A stretch of DNA of 64,000 bases from Sinomicrobium kalidii (lineage in GTDB: Bacteria; Bacteroidota; Bacteroidia; Flavobacteriales; Flavobacteriaceae), in NCBI RefSeq assembly GCF_021183825.1, contig NZ_CP089211.1, positions 2,943,501 through 3,007,500 on the forward strand. The letters are read 5' to 3'. The position numbers were made by a program, and so were the translations under genes. The notes below the pieces were generated by a model. It searched no databases, was not told where the DNA came from, and saw only the letters and a program-made list of their open reading frames with translations. Of the stretch, positions 45,490 through 55,417 are shown piece by piece (position 1 is the stretch's first letter; every line of letters begins with the position of its first letter).

Positions 45490-45879
45490 ATGAAATACAC
45501 AAACCTGATCATTGAAAAAAGAGAGTATGTGCTTTTAAAACAGCTCATACAGCTTTCCGGATACTATGGAGATACCGTTTTCAGAAATTCTATAAAACAT
45601 CTGCATAAGGAACTCCTGTCTGCACGTATTTGTGATGAAGAGGAGATGCCGCACGATGTTATCAGGTTCAACTCTTATGTTTCCATAGCTTCCGGAGACG
45701 GCTGGAGCAAACGCTTTCAGTTGGTGCTGCCCAATGACAGTGATATCAGTAAAAATAAAATTTCCATACTCACTCCCATGGGGGCGGCCGTTATGGGGTA
45801 TGCTGCCAGAGATACCCTGGTCTGGGAGTTCCCCGCAGGTTCCCGATCCCTGACCATTGTAGCGGTGGAACAACGATAA
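45490..45879 (+). CDS. GreA/GreB-type (Rnk-like) RNA polymerase-binding protein
   Basis: A 129-residue protein with the GreA C-terminal domain: FNSYVSIASGDGWSKRFQLVLPNDSD then ISILTPMGAAVMGYAARDTLVWEFPAGSRSLTIV. This matches the FKBP-like Gre/Rnk domain that sits at the RNAP secondary channel. The N-terminal helix region (about 1-45) is short, so it cannot reach the active site as GreA does; Rnk-type proteins instead compete with other channel factors. It lies 66 bases after gdhA and may be co-transcribed. Confidence 0.88.
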   Translation: MKYTNLIIEKREYVLLKQLIQLSGYYGDTVFRNSIKHLHKELLSARICDEEEMPHDVIRFNSYVSIASGDGWSKRFQLVLPNDSDISKNKISILTPMGAAVMGYAARDTLVWEFPAGSRSLTIVAVEQR

Positions 45880-46101
45880 CAATGTTTAATTTGCCGTTGT
45901 GCATTTTGAAGGAGTGTTACTTCCTGTACCGAAATTTCCGGGCGGAATCTTGTCCCGAAGGTGAAACGAAAAAAACTCATGTATGTCTCCCTTCCGGTCC
46001 CGGCAGACTCCGGATAGCGGTTGGTGCCAAAATGTACAACGGTTTAACACACGGCTATGTATTCAAAACCATTTTATACACACGAAGATGACAGGATCAT
46101 C

Positions 46102-46455
46102 ATGAAGAAAAAAGACAAGACCGAGATAGGGAACTGGCTGAAATACCTGGAGTTTACGGCCCGGGAGATCGAATACCTGATACGACTGGAAAGCAGAATA
46201 CCCGGCAGTGACGTATTATCCCGGGAACTTCATGATATCCGTAGAGAGAACACCTTGCAAATGGCAGCACTTTACCGCTATGAGAACAGTATGGTAAACG
46301 CCCTGGAATGCGATGATATGCAATGTGATGCCTTTTACCTGAATAACCATGAGAAAAACAGGAGCTCCTGTATGGAACACCTTAAAAAATACGGGAACCT
46401 GAAATTAAGGGTATTTTCCAGGCTGCTCAATAACCGGGGAGGATACGCACAGTAG
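46102..46455 (+). CDS. hypothetical protein, helical
   Basis: A 117-residue protein with no recognisable domain. It is mostly helical and charged (IGNWLKYLEFTAREIEYL; SRELHDIRRENTLQMAAL), with three cysteines in the middle (CDDMQCDAF and SSCMEHL). I chose ATG 46102 (MKKKDKTE); an ATG at 46057 adds 15 residues. It may be a small helical stress or regulatory protein co-expressed with the Rnk-like gene. I do not recognise it. Confidence 0.6.
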   Translation: MKKKDKTEIGNWLKYLEFTAREIEYLIRLESRIPGSDVLSRELHDIRRENTLQMAALYRYENSMVNALECDDMQCDAFYLNNHEKNRSSCMEHLKKYGNLKLRVFSRLLNNRGGYAQ

Positions 46456-46478
46456 AACGGCTCTTCTAAAACCGACTT

Positions 46479-46898
46479 CTATTTATAGGCCTTTTCCCCG
46501 GGTTCTATATGATAATCAATGGAGTTCAGCGAATGGTTGGGATCGATAAAGTCGAGAACCTTGTCGATAAACCTGCCGAAACCGGACAGGGTTTTCAGCT
46601 GAACGTTCTTTCCTATGGCACTGGAAATGGTTTCATCCCGGTTGCCGAATTTGTAGCCTCCCTTTTTGATGAGTAACAGGTTGAGAAGATGTTGCATGAC
46701 CACATTGCCCGACTGGTCAACGGTTATGGCTATTCGCAGTGCATATTCTCCCAGTCCCCTTACGGAGTTGCGGACGGTGGTATAAAAAACGCCGTACAAT
46801 AATCCTATGGGACAGGTAGTGATAAACAATACAACGGATATGGCAAAGAGCAGGATACCGATAAGCGGCCGGACCTTTTTCTTTTCTTTGACGATCAT
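46479..46898 (-). CDS. hypothetical membrane protein
   Basis: A 139-residue protein on the minus strand. One or two membrane helices are at about 11-43 (IGILLFAISVVLFITTCPIGLLYGVFY), followed by a soluble part rich in polar residues with KFGNRDETISSAIGKN. It resembles small inner-membrane proteins conserved in Flavobacteriia without known role. It lies 45 bases after the epimerase gene on the same strand. Confidence 0.65.
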   Translation of the reverse strand: MIVKEKKKVRPLIGILLFAISVVLFITTCPIGLLYGVFYTTVRNSVRGLGEYALRIAITVDQSGNVVMQHLLNLLLIKKGGYKFGNRDETISSAIGKNVQLKTLSGFGRFIDKVLDFIDPNHSLNSIDYHIEPGEKAYK

Positions 46899-46943
46899 GG
46901 TAAATATGGTTTGGGTTAAGTTACAGGGGCAAACGGTTTTCTG

Positions 46944-47891
46944 TTATACCAGGCTTTGCAGGTTAGAGAGCATTTCTTCCGTAATGTTATCCAGGTCATA
47001 TTTGGCTTTCCAGCCCCAGTCTTCATGAGCACGGGAATCGTCTATGCTTTGCGGCCATGTGTCTGCAATTTTCTGCCGGAAATCGGGAGCATAACTGATC
47101 GTAAAATCCGGAATGCGTTTTTTTATGGTAGCCGCCATTTCTTCCGGGTTAAAGCTTATGGCCGAAAGGTTATAGGAAGACCTGACTTTTACAGACTCCG
47201 GATCGGCTTTCATGATATTGGTGGTAGCCGCTATGGCATCGTCCATATACATCATGGGCAGTGTGGTGTCCTTCTTCAGGAAACATTCGTAAGTACCTTT
47301 TTCCAGGGCTTTGTGGTAAATGTCAATGGCGTAATCTGTAGTGCCGCCGCCCGGTTTTGTCTTCCAGCTTATAAGGCCGGGATAGCGGATGCTTCTTACA
47401 TCAACCCCGTAATTTTTGAAATAGTATTCACACCAGCGTTCGCCGGCGAGTTTGCTTATCCCGTAAACGGTAGAAGGCTCCATAACCGTTTGCTGGGGGG
47501 TGTCCTGTTTGGGAGTGGAAGGCCCGAAAACGGCGATGGAACTCGGCCAGAATATTTTTTCCACCTGTTTGTCCTTTGCCAGGTCGAGTACATGAAAAAG
47601 TGAATTCATGTTCAGCGCCCAGGCTTTATCAGGATATTTTTCGGCCGTGGCCGAAAGCATGGCCGCCATGAGGTAGATATCGGTGATACCGTGTTTTTTG
47701 ACACAGGCCGTTATGTGCTCTTTATCTGTGGCATCTAAGATTTCAAAAGGTCCGGACTGCATCAGTTCTTCATGGCCTTCGCGTATATCACTTGCAATTA
47801 CATGTTCGCTGCCATACATGTCTCTCAGGGCGAGGGTGAGTTCGGAACCGATCTGTCCGCATGCACCTATGATCAGAATTCTCGGAGTCAT
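46944..47891 (-). CDS. L-threonine 3-dehydrogenase, SDR/epimerase type
   Basis: A 315-residue NAD-dependent enzyme. I set the start at 47891 (MTPRILIIGACGQIGSEL); the frame is open nine codons further without homology. The Rossmann motif is GACGQIG (9-15), the catalytic pair is YGISK (Y143, K147), with SIAVFGPSTPKQDTPQQ before it. This matches the epimerase-like threonine dehydrogenases described from flavobacteria, which make 2-amino-3-oxobutyrate. Other members act on nucleotide sugars, so the assignment depends on the PSS-AVFG and GGTTDYA features. It is on the minus strand with its own promoter. Confidence 0.85.
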   Translation of the reverse strand: MTPRILIIGACGQIGSELTLALRDMYGSEHVIASDIREGHEELMQSGPFEILDATDKEHITACVKKHGITDIYLMAAMLSATAEKYPDKAWALNMNSLFHVLDLAKDKQVEKIFWPSSIAVFGPSTPKQDTPQQTVMEPSTVYGISKLAGERWCEYYFKNYGVDVRSIRYPGLISWKTKPGGGTTDYAIDIYHKALEKGTYECFLKKDTTLPMMYMDDAIAATTNIMKADPESVKVRSSYNLSAISFNPEEMAATIKKRIPDFTISYAPDFRQKIADTWPQSIDDSRAHEDWGWKAKYDLDNITEEMLSNLQSLV

Positions 47892-48168
47892 AAAAATCAA
47901 GATTAATTTTCGGGCCAAAGATACTATTTAACAAAAAACTTTTCAGGCTAAAAGAATATAAATCAAAGTTATTTGAATTTTTGAATAGTGATGTGACTAA
48001 CAGATTGAAATCACATATGAAAACGGTTAAAAGAATAGAAGAAAAGGAACGGTTTATTAAAGGGGGCGGTTTGGAATATGGAGGAAACGGAAAAAGTTTA
48101 AACCCGTTTGGCTGCGAAATATTTTCCGGATGCCGTATCTTCGTAAAATGTATGTATATTCAGGTAAA

Positions 48169-48741
48169 ATGGGAAAGAACATTTTTTGGATACTGATGCT
48201 GCTTTTTTTTACGGCATGTAAAGAAGAAAAGAAACAGGATAATACGCCCGATGAGAACGAAGAAACTGTTGAAAAAATAGTGCTGCCGGAATTGCTGCAA
48301 TTTGATGAAGACAAACAGGAAGAACTGAACGGATGGAAAGCGTATACGGAATTGCGAAGGACCATACGGGAGTTTCGCGAAGAAAAAGGTGGGGATGTCC
48401 CCCTGCAACTGGACAACCTGTTGGAAAAGGAAAAAAAACTGTCGGATTCCATTCCGGAAAAGTTTGATAATGCTTCGGTACGGAGCAGGATAGCCGCCCT
48501 GAAGACTTACCTGATGCAAACCAGGCTTGAGGCACCCGATCCGGTTCCTGAAAGATACCTGAAAGAACAGAAAGTGAAGATCCTCGATGCCTTTAATGTG
48601 TTTGACCGTCAATTATATGTGATAATGCGGGAAAGTTTAACTGACGAGTTGCTCGACGAAGTGTCCAACAAACCCCTGGCCCGGAGAGATTCGGTCCCCG
48701 CGGACAGTGTTCGGGAAGACAGTGTTCCCGTCAAACAATAA
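48169..48741 (+). CDS. hypothetical lipoprotein
   Basis: A 190-residue protein. I chose ATG 48169 as it gives a signal ending FFTAC (about C17) followed by KEEKKQDN. After that it is helical and acidic, with KDF-like repeats absent, and has a low-complexity end RDSVPADSVREDSVPVKQ in which DSVP/DSVR repeats occur. I do not recognise a domain. It may be an outer- or inner-membrane lipoprotein; the KEE tail is consistent with periplasmic exposure. Confidence 0.65.
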   Translation: MGKNIFWILMLLFFTACKEEKKQDNTPDENEETVEKIVLPELLQFDEDKQEELNGWKAYTELRRTIREFREEKGGDVPLQLDNLLEKEKKLSDSIPEKFDNASVRSRIAALKTYLMQTRLEAPDPVPERYLKEQKVKILDAFNVFDRQLYVIMRESLTDELLDEVSNKPLARRDSVPADSVREDSVPVKQ

Positions 48742-48780
48742 AACTGTACGAAAAGACAATTTTCAAAATTCGGGATATCC

Positions 48781-49284
48781 ATGAAGAGCACCCTGACCGT
48801 TTTAATGATCGCCTTCCTTATCTGTGGTGTGAAAGCCCAGGGAAATGCAGAAAAACAGCATATAAACAAGGTGTTGGATGCCTGGCACAAAGCAGCTGCA
48901 GATGCCGATTTTGATGCGTACTTTGACCATATGACCGAAGATGCGGTGTTTATCGGTACCGATGCTACGGAAAACTGGAAAGGCAAGGCGTTTAAAACTT
49001 TTGCAAAGCCGTATTTTGACCGTGGAAAAGCCTGGAGTTTTACCGCTTTGGAACGAAATGTATACCTCGCGGCCGGAACCCGTATGGCATGGTTCGATGA
49101 GCTTTTGGATACGCAGATGAAAATATGCAGAGGGTCGGGTGTTTTGGTGAAAACCAACGGTACGTGGAAAATAAAACATTATGTGTTGTCGGTTACGGTC
49201 CCTAATGACAATGTCCGGGAGTTAATCGATCTCAAGAAAAGCACGGACAATAAACTGATGGATGCACTTCGGGAAAAACAATAG
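48781..49284 (+). CDS. NTF2/SnoaL-like exported protein
   Basis: A 167-residue protein with a signal peptide ending VKAQ (20). The alpha+beta cone fold of the NTF2-like superfamily is visible in INKVLDAWHKAAADADFDAYFDHM, EDAVFIGTDATENWKGKAFKTF, and the later strands TRMAWFDELLD and GSGVLVKTNGTWKIKHYVLSVTVPN. Members bind small ligands or act as enzymes; none can be assigned. It lies 39 bases after the lipoprotein and could be in the same transcript. Confidence 0.8.
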   Translation: MKSTLTVLMIAFLICGVKAQGNAEKQHINKVLDAWHKAAADADFDAYFDHMTEDAVFIGTDATENWKGKAFKTFAKPYFDRGKAWSFTALERNVYLAAGTRMAWFDELLDTQMKICRGSGVLVKTNGTWKIKHYVLSVTVPNDNVRELIDLKKSTDNKLMDALREKQ

Positions 49285-49382
49285 GAAGTTTGTCTTATGC
49301 TCCTTTTAGTTAGTAATGCAACAAAAATGCAGGTGAAAGTTTTTTTAGTAACTTGCTGCGGACGAATCAAAAAATAGTATAA

Positions 49383-51455
49383 ATGAAAATAATGTATACT
49401 CATCGTGTACTGCTGGGGGTTACGGCCCTGGCCCTGGTTGCTTCGTGTAAACAGGAAAACAAAAAGGAGGCTGCTGCTGTGGAGAAAATTCCGGGAATTA
49501 ACCTGAAATATATGGACACTACCGTAACTCCCGGAAATGATTTTTTCCGCTTTGTGAACGGAAGATGGCTGGACTCAACAAAGATTCCGGACGACAAAAC
49601 CCGTTGGGGGAGCTTTCTCGAACTGCGGGAAAAGACAAACACCGATGCGCTGGCTGTCCTGGAAGAAGCCGTGAATGACACTTCCCTGGCCCCGGATTCC
49701 GATCAGGCAAAAGCCGTTCATCTTTATGAGACCATTATGGACATGGAGTCCAGGAATGCGCAGGGAGTTGCCCCGCTAAAACCCTACCTGGACAAGATAG
49801 ATGCCATCAATTCTGTAGAAGCGCTCCAGGCTTATCTTCTGGAGATGGAACCATACGGTGGCGGTGGCTTTTTCGGAGTAGACGTAAGGGCAGATGCGAA
49901 AGACAGTGATAAAAATGTGGCCTATCTCAATGCCGGAAGCCTGGGACTGCCGGACAGGGATTATTATGTTGCCAATGATGAGGACTCAAAAGAGAAAAGG
50001 GAAAAGTACAAGACACACATAGCCCGCATGTTGCAGTTTATCGATTATGACGAGGCAACGGCGGCAAAAGCGGCCGAAAACATACTGGCTTTCGAAACCG
50101 AAATGGCAACGCCCCGCCTGGACAAGGTGGAGCGGAGGAACCCGGAAAAAAGGTACAACCCTACGGCGGTGACAGACCTGAAAAAGACGGCGCCTGTAGT
50201 CGACTGGGATAATTATTTTTCAACCCTGGGGATAACCGAAGATACTGTTGTTATCGGTGAAGTGAGATATTTCAAAGAGCTTCCCGGTCTTCTGGTAAAG
50301 GAACATCTCGACGACTGGAAATCCTATCTGAAATGGACTGCCCTGAACCGGGCGGCAAATCTGTTGTCTGAAGAAATAGAAACAGCCAACTGGGACTTCT
50401 ACAGCAAAACCCTGAAAGGAGCCAAGGAACAGGAACCGAGAGACAAAAGGGCCCTGCAAACCATCAACTGGGCCGTAGGGGAAGCACTTGGAAAACTCTA
50501 TGTCGAAAAGAAATTTCCACCGGAGGCCAAGGCAAAGGCTGAAGAAATGATAGCCAATGTCATCCGGGCATTTGAAGCGCGCATACAGGCACTGCCCTGG
50601 ATGGACGGGGAAACAAAGGCCAAAGCCATTGAAAAACTGAACAAGACCACGATTAAAATAGGTTATCCGGACAAATGGAAAGACTATTCGGAGCTGGACA
50701 TAAAAACAGCAGCCGAAGGAGGTTCTTATATGGAGAACATGATGAACGTTTCGAACTGGAGCTTTAAGAGGGATGTGGAAAAACTGGGTAAACCGGTAGA
50801 TAAGACCGAATGGTACATGGCCCCGCAGATCGTGAATGCCTATTTTAACCCTTCGTATAACGAGATCGTATTCCCTGCGGCCATTCTTCAGCCTCCTTTC
50901 TTCAATTTTACTGCAGATGCTGCGGTAAATTACGGGGGCATAGGAGCAGTGATCGGTCACGAAATATCGCACAGTTTTGACGACCAGGGTGCCAAATATG
51001 ATGCTGACGGAAACCTGGAAAACTGGTGGACTGAGAAGGATTTCGAAGAATTTCAGGCGCTCGGGAACGACCTTGCAGAACAGTACAGTAATATAGAAGT
51101 GTTGCCCGATGTTTTTATAAACGGAAAGTTCACCCTGGGAGAAAATATAGGTGACCTGGGCGGGGTTAATGCCGCTTATGACGGTCTTCAGCTATACCTG
51201 AAGGAACATGGAAATCCCGGCCCCATAGATGGCTATACGCCCGAACAACGGTTTTTTATGTCCTGGACCACCGTATGGAGGTCCAAGATAAGGGACGAAG
51301 CGCTGAAAAACCAGATAAAGACCGACCCGCACTCTCCCGGACAATACCGGGCTACACAACCGCTTCTTAACATCGATGCTTTTTATAAGGCATTTGATAT
51401 AAAGGAAGGGGACAAAATGTACCTGGAGCCCGAAAGACGGGTGAAAATATGGTAA
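49383..51455 (+). CDS. M13 family zinc metallopeptidase (neprilysin-like)
   Basis: A 690-residue exported peptidase. The signal is of lipoprotein type, ending VASC. The M13 N-domain opens PGINLKYMDTTVTPGNDFFRFVNG. The active site has NAYFNPSYNEIVFPAAILQPPFF and VIGHEISHSFDDQGA with H526, E527 and H530, and the third ligand in GENIGDLGG. The end PHSPGQYRATQPL and VWRSK are usual. It degrades short peptides in the periplasm. Bacteroidota PepO-like enzymes are of this size. Confidence 0.95.
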   Translation: MKIMYTHRVLLGVTALALVASCKQENKKEAAAVEKIPGINLKYMDTTVTPGNDFFRFVNGRWLDSTKIPDDKTRWGSFLELREKTNTDALAVLEEAVNDTSLAPDSDQAKAVHLYETIMDMESRNAQGVAPLKPYLDKIDAINSVEALQAYLLEMEPYGGGGFFGVDVRADAKDSDKNVAYLNAGSLGLPDRDYYVANDEDSKEKREKYKTHIARMLQFIDYDEATAAKAAENILAFETEMATPRLDKVERRNPEKRYNPTAVTDLKKTAPVVDWDNYFSTLGITEDTVVIGEVRYFKELPGLLVKEHLDDWKSYLKWTALNRAANLLSEEIETANWDFYSKTLKGAKEQEPRDKRALQTINWAVGEALGKLYVEKKFPPEAKAKAEEMIANVIRAFEARIQALPWMDGETKAKAIEKLNKTTIKIGYPDKWKDYSELDIKTAAEGGSYMENMMNVSNWSFKRDVEKLGKPVDKTEWYMAPQIVNAYFNPSYNEIVFPAAILQPPFFNFTADAAVNYGGIGAVIGHEISHSFDDQGAKYDADGNLENWWTEKDFEEFQALGNDLAEQYSNIEVLPDVFINGKFTLGENIGDLGGVNAAYDGLQLYLKEHGNPGPIDGYTPEQRFFMSWTTVWRSKIRDEALKNQIKTDPHSPGQYRATQPLLNIDAFYKAFDIKEGDKMYLEPERRVKIW

Positions 51456-51478
51456 TATAGAGATCCTAAATTAGGGAA

Positions 51479-51526
51479 GCAACGCCCGGATTTTGTACTG
51501 TATGAAATCCGGGCGTTGCCTTTTTT
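51479..51526 (+). terminator. strong intrinsic terminator after the M13 gene
   Basis: A perfect 15-bp stem starting GCAACGCCCGGATTT (51479-51493) pairs with 51505-51519 over an 11-base loop, followed by CTTTTTT. It also separates the convergent rnhB, whose stop begins at the T-run. Confidence 0.9.
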
Positions 51527-52122
51527 CAGAATTCCAGCGTTAGTTGTTCGGGGAGTAGCCGGAAGCTCTTCCGGTGATATTTGGTGACCCCGTATTTTTT
51601 TATGGCTTCCCGGTGTTCTTTGGTGGGGTATCCCTTGTTCTTCTTCCAGTTGTACATCGGGTACTCTTCATGTATCTTTTCCATATAGGCATCCCGATGG
51701 GTTTTGGCCAGGACGGATGCGGCAGCGATACTCATGTATTTGCTGTCTCCTTTCACAATGCATTCGTAGGGAATGTCTTTATAAGGTTTAAACCTGTTGC
51801 CGTCTACAAGGATAAATTCGGGAATGGCGGATAGCTGGTCGATGGCCCGGTGCATTCCCGTGATAGAAGCGTTTAATATGTTGATCTCGTCTATTTCATC
51901 TTCAAAGACATGACAAACCCCGAAGCACAGGGATTCTTGTTCGAGTACCGGGCGCAATCGTTCCCTGGAATGTTCTGACAGTTGTTTGGAGTCATTGAGT
52001 ACGGTATTGACAAAGCTTTCGGGGAGTATTACGGCTGCGGCGGTGACCGGTCCGGCAAGGCAGCCTCTGCCTGCTTCATCCGTTCCGGCTTCCAGGGTTT
52101 TATGAAAATGATGTTTTAACAT
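51526..52122 (-). CDS. rnhB: ribonuclease HII
   Basis: A 198-residue RNase HII that removes ribonucleotides from DNA. The N-terminal [19 protein letters not shown] has the DEG motif (D15, E16) and later [13 protein letters not shown] and LVDGNRFKP carry the third Asp; [12 protein letters not shown] and [11 protein letters not shown] are usual for the family. The terminal LTLEF is normal. It is on the minus strand and ends in the M13 terminator. Single-copy housekeeping gene. Confidence 0.96.
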   Translation of the reverse strand: MLKHHFHKTLEAGTDEAGRGCLAGPVTAAAVILPESFVNTVLNDSKQLSEHSRERLRPVLEQESLCFGVCHVFEDEIDEINILNASITGMHRAIDQLSAIPEFILVDGNRFKPYKDIPYECIVKGDSKYMSIAAASVLAKTHRDAYMEKIHEEYPMYNWKKNKGYPTKEHREAIKKYGVTKYHRKSFRLLPEQLTLEF

Positions 52123-52274
52123 TATATTTTGTTTTGTTTAACAAAGGAGGGTGGAGAATACAAATATCGGAAAATGGTTAATATAATAATGATCAGATGG
52201 TGTATCCGGTGAAATATGTGGTTGAGCGCATGCTGTATCGTGTTATAAAATTAACACTTCATTTTGTTAAATTT

Positions 52275-52306
52275 TTGTTAGTTATGAATAAATTTTAAGA
52301 TATTTG
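52275..52306 (+). promoter_or_regulatory. probable promoter of the second SusCD pair
   Basis: TTG (52275-52277), 21 bases, GATATTTG (52299-52306), one mismatch from TAnnTTTG. It leaves a 28-base leader before the ATG at 52335. Confidence 0.5.
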
Positions 52307-52334
52307 CTGAATAGCTAAATCAAATATATGTAAT

Positions 52335-55300
52335 ATGGGATCAAAATTTACTCAAATTTTGACGCTTTTATTAGCGTTTGTTGTACAGTTCTCCTTCGCA
52401 CAGGAGAAAACGATCACGGGTAACGTCACAGACCAGCAGGGAATGCCGTTACCGGGTGTGAATATTGTGGTTAAAGGTACGAATACCGGAACACAAACCG
52501 ATTTTGACGGAAACTACAGTATTACTGCCGGTGAAGGGCAGGTGTTGGTGTTTACCTATCTCGGGATGGCCACTTCGGAACAGACCGTGGGTGCGTCTTC
52601 TACCATCGATTTACAGATGACGGAGGATACGCAGGCTTTGGAGGAGGTTGTGGTAACAGGGTATTCTGTTAAAAAACAGGAATTATTAGCATCAGCAGTT
52701 TCTTCAGTTAGTAGTGAGGAAATTGAACAGTTAGTACCTACCACTAATGTTGATAACATGCTACAAGGTAAATCTCCTGGTGTTACAGTAACTGGAGCCA
52801 ATGGTAAACCTGGTCAGAATGCTTTTGTCAGAATACGAGGGCAGGGTTCTTTGACTGCGGGTGGCTCTGATCCTCTATATATTGTTGATGGATCCCCTTT
52901 AAGAGAGGATCAATTAAATGCTATATCAGGAACGGATATAGAAACAATAACAATATTGAAAGATGCTGCAACGACAGCTATGTACGGCTCTAGAGGAGCT
53001 AATGGGGTAGTGCTCATTACTACAAAAAGCGGAAAGAAAAATCAAGATGCTGCAATTAGATTCAATTCACGGTATGGATTTACTGATGAAATACCACTGA
53101 ATTTTGATTTAATGGATGTAGGATCTAAGCTTGATTTTGAAAAGGAGCTAGGAGATTTAGGAGTTACTGCAGCGCAAAGCTTACCGGGATATACGGCTAC
53201 ACCTGATGAAAGGACAAGATTGATAAGGGATGGAGTAGATTGGAGAGATGCGGTTTTAAGACAAGGAGTTGTTCAATCAAATAGTCTTTCTATAGCTGGT
53301 GGGGAGGAAAAAGTTGATTACTTCTTTTCAATAAATCATGATAGGGACACAGGTATTTTAGATCATGTTTTTGGCTTTGAACGTTTAAGTGGACGAGCAA
53401 CTACTAATTTTCAGGCAAATGACTGGTTAAATATAAATATTGGAGTGAGTCATTCCAGAAGTCTTGCAGATGCCACCAGAGATAGAAATAATGCACAGAA
53501 CCCATTTAGAGCAGCATACGATATCAATTCATATGAGCCATTATACCAACTTGATTCAAATGGAGATGCTGTTCTAGATGAGGATGGGAATCCCCAGTGG
53601 AACTGGACGCATACGGCATTAAACCCTATTGAGTATGTAAAGACTAATTTAGAGATGGTGGTCAATAATATTACATTGGCGAATGTTGGTGCAACAATTA
53701 AATTCAATGATAATTGGAGTTATAAATTTAATGGTGCCGTTAATAGTCAAAATGAAGTGCGAGAAACGCAGCAATTACCTGGGAATAGATTAGATCAGCT
53801 TATCGGAGATCCGGCTTTTCCGGGAGGAAAAACGGATAGAAATACGCGACGAATAGATTATACCTTAACAAATTTACTTACTTATAGGCTTCAAACTGAA
53901 GATCATGGTTTAGATATTTCCGGATTATATGAATTTAACTTTAATGAATATAATAGAAGTTTTATTAGGTCAAGTGGATATGCGTCTGCAGAGTTGTCTA
54001 CTGTGTCTAATGCCGGTAGAATAGATGATGCATTTACTGAGAGAAATAGATTGGCTTTAATATCCTATGGGTTATTTGCAAATTATGACTATAAAGAAAA
54101 ATATATTTTTGGAGGATCTTTGCGTTATGATGGATCTTCAAATTTTGGACAAGACAAGCAATGGGGACTTTTCTATTCTCTAAGTGGGGCTTGGAATATT
54201 GCGAAAGAGGAATTCTTTGATGTCGAATCTATTAACGATTTGAAATTGAGGGTCTCATATGGAACTACTGGGAATAGAAACATAGGAAGATATGCTAATC
54301 AGAATACTGTTCTTTATGAAGCTGGCTATCCTGGGGGGCAGGCGACGAGACCGGATAATATTGGAAATCCTAATTTGCAATGGGAGTCCTCTGCCATGAC
54401 TAATATAGGCTTGGAGTTTAATCTATTTAATTATAGGTTAAAAGGTACAATAGATTATTATAAAAAGTCAACAGACAATTTATTATTTAGGGTTCCTACT
54501 CCATTTGAAAGTGGTTTGGATTTTGTTAATAGTAATGTTGGGGAAATAGAAAACAGTGGTCTTGAAATATCTCTTTCAGGAGATGTTATTAGAAAGGAGA
54601 ATTTTAGATGGGGAATAGGAGGTAATATTTCTTTTTTGGATAATAAGATTGTTAGATTACCTGAGGCCGAAACTCCTGGAGAGAGTAATGATATAGAACC
54701 CGATGATGCTTTTAATATTAACTGGAGAGAAGGTGGTCAAATAAATGAATTTTATTTAATAAGATATGCTGGAGTTGATCCAGATAATGGTCGTCCATTG
54801 TATTATGGAGCTGATGACAATACCTATTATTGGGACGAAATGCCTGAAGGGGATAATCGTGTAATGACGGGTAAATCTACTATTCCCGATTTTGAAGGGG
54901 GTTTTTATACTGATTTTAAATATAAAGGATTTGGTTTGAGAGCAGATTTTGTATATAGATCTGGTAATTATATTTATAATCAGGTAAAAGCTAATCTTAT
55001 TAATGACGGATTTACTCCAAGGAATAACCAAGCCAATGATGCTTTTAATTACTGGAAGCAGCAGGGGGATACTAATGTCCATCCAAGCCCATTGTATGCC
55101 TCGGAAGCAAGACAGACTTCCGATAGATGGCTGCAAAAAGGTGATTTTATTAGAATGCGTAATATTACATTGTCCTACAATTTAAGTGAAAATGTTCTTG
55201 AAAGAACCCCTTTTAAGTCAGTAAGGGTTTATTTGCAAGGGCAAAACTTACTAACATTTACTAACTTTTTTGGGGATCCTGAAGTAGGAATTTCATCGGG

Positions 55301-55403
55301 TGAGACTGTCAGCTATGAAGATACTGTTGCGCCCGGCGAGATGACTCTTTACAGTTACCCGCAAAGGAGAATGTATACTTTTGGTGTTGATATTAGTTTG
55401 TAA
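52335..55403 (+). CDS. SusC/RagA-type TonB-linked outer-membrane transporter, mosaic
   Basis: A 1022-residue protein with signal peptide to SFAQ (22). The carboxypeptidase-like domain is TGNVTDQQGMPLPGVNIVVKGTNTG with TDFDGNYSI, the TonB box region is ALEEVVVTGYSVKKQ, then the plug (VDNMLQGKSPGVTV, IRIRG-like FVRIRGQGSL, PLYIVDGSPL, ILKDAATTAMYGSRGANG) and the barrel to YTFGVDISL. The first 110 codons have the GC-rich codons of the neighbours; from about 52661 on, the gene is clearly AT-rich, until a short GC-rich end near 55330. The partner SusD follows after 14 bases and is AT-rich also. No polysaccharide enzymes are adjacent, so the substrate is unknown. Confidence 0.94.
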   Translation: MGSKFTQILTLLLAFVVQFSFAQEKTITGNVTDQQGMPLPGVNIVVKGTNTGTQTDFDGNYSITAGEGQVLVFTYLGMATSEQTVGASSTIDLQMTEDTQALEEVVVTGYSVKKQELLASAVSSVSSEEIEQLVPTTNVDNMLQGKSPGVTVTGANGKPGQNAFVRIRGQGSLTAGGSDPLYIVDGSPLREDQLNAISGTDIETITILKDAATTAMYGSRGANGVVLITTKSGKKNQDAAIRFNSRYGFTDEIPLNFDLMDVGSKLDFEKELGDLGVTAAQSLPGYTATPDERTRLIRDGVDWRDAVLRQGVVQSNSLSIAGGEEKVDYFFSINHDRDTGILDHVFGFERLSGRATTNFQANDWLNINIGVSHSRSLADATRDRNNAQNPFRAAYDINSYEPLYQLDSNGDAVLDEDGNPQWNWTHTALNPIEYVKTNLEMVVNNITLANVGATIKFNDNWSYKFNGAVNSQNEVRETQQLPGNRLDQLIGDPAFPGGKTDRNTRRIDYTLTNLLTYRLQTEDHGLDISGLYEFNFNEYNRSFIRSSGYASAELSTVSNAGRIDDAFTERNRLALISYGLFANYDYKEKYIFGGSLRYDGSSNFGQDKQWGLFYSLSGAWNIAKEEFFDVESINDLKLRVSYGTTGNRNIGRYANQNTVLYEAGYPGGQATRPDNIGNPNLQWESSAMTNIGLEFNLFNYRLKGTIDYYKKSTDNLLFRVPTPFESGLDFVNSNVGEIENSGLEISLSGDVIRKENFRWGIGGNISFLDNKIVRLPEAETPGESNDIEPDDAFNINWREGGQINEFYLIRYAGVDPDNGRPLYYGADDNTYYWDEMPEGDNRVMTGKSTIPDFEGGFYTDFKYKGFGLRADFVYRSGNYIYNQVKANLINDGFTPRNNQANDAFNYWKQQGDTNVHPSPLYASEARQTSDRWLQKGDFIRMRNITLSYNLSENVLERTPFKSVRVYLQGQNLLTFTNFFGDPEVGISSGETVSYEDTVAPGEMTLYSYPQRRMYTFGVDISL

Positions 55404-55417
55404 TGAAAAAAATATAA

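Noticed and set aside
45882..46091. Open frame of 69 codons after the Rnk-like gene
   Set aside because: No recognisable features and it overlaps the more credible start region of the next gene.
47981..48196. Open frame of 71 codons before the lipoprotein gene
   Set aside because: Low-complexity and overlapping the signal peptide region of the gene at 48169.
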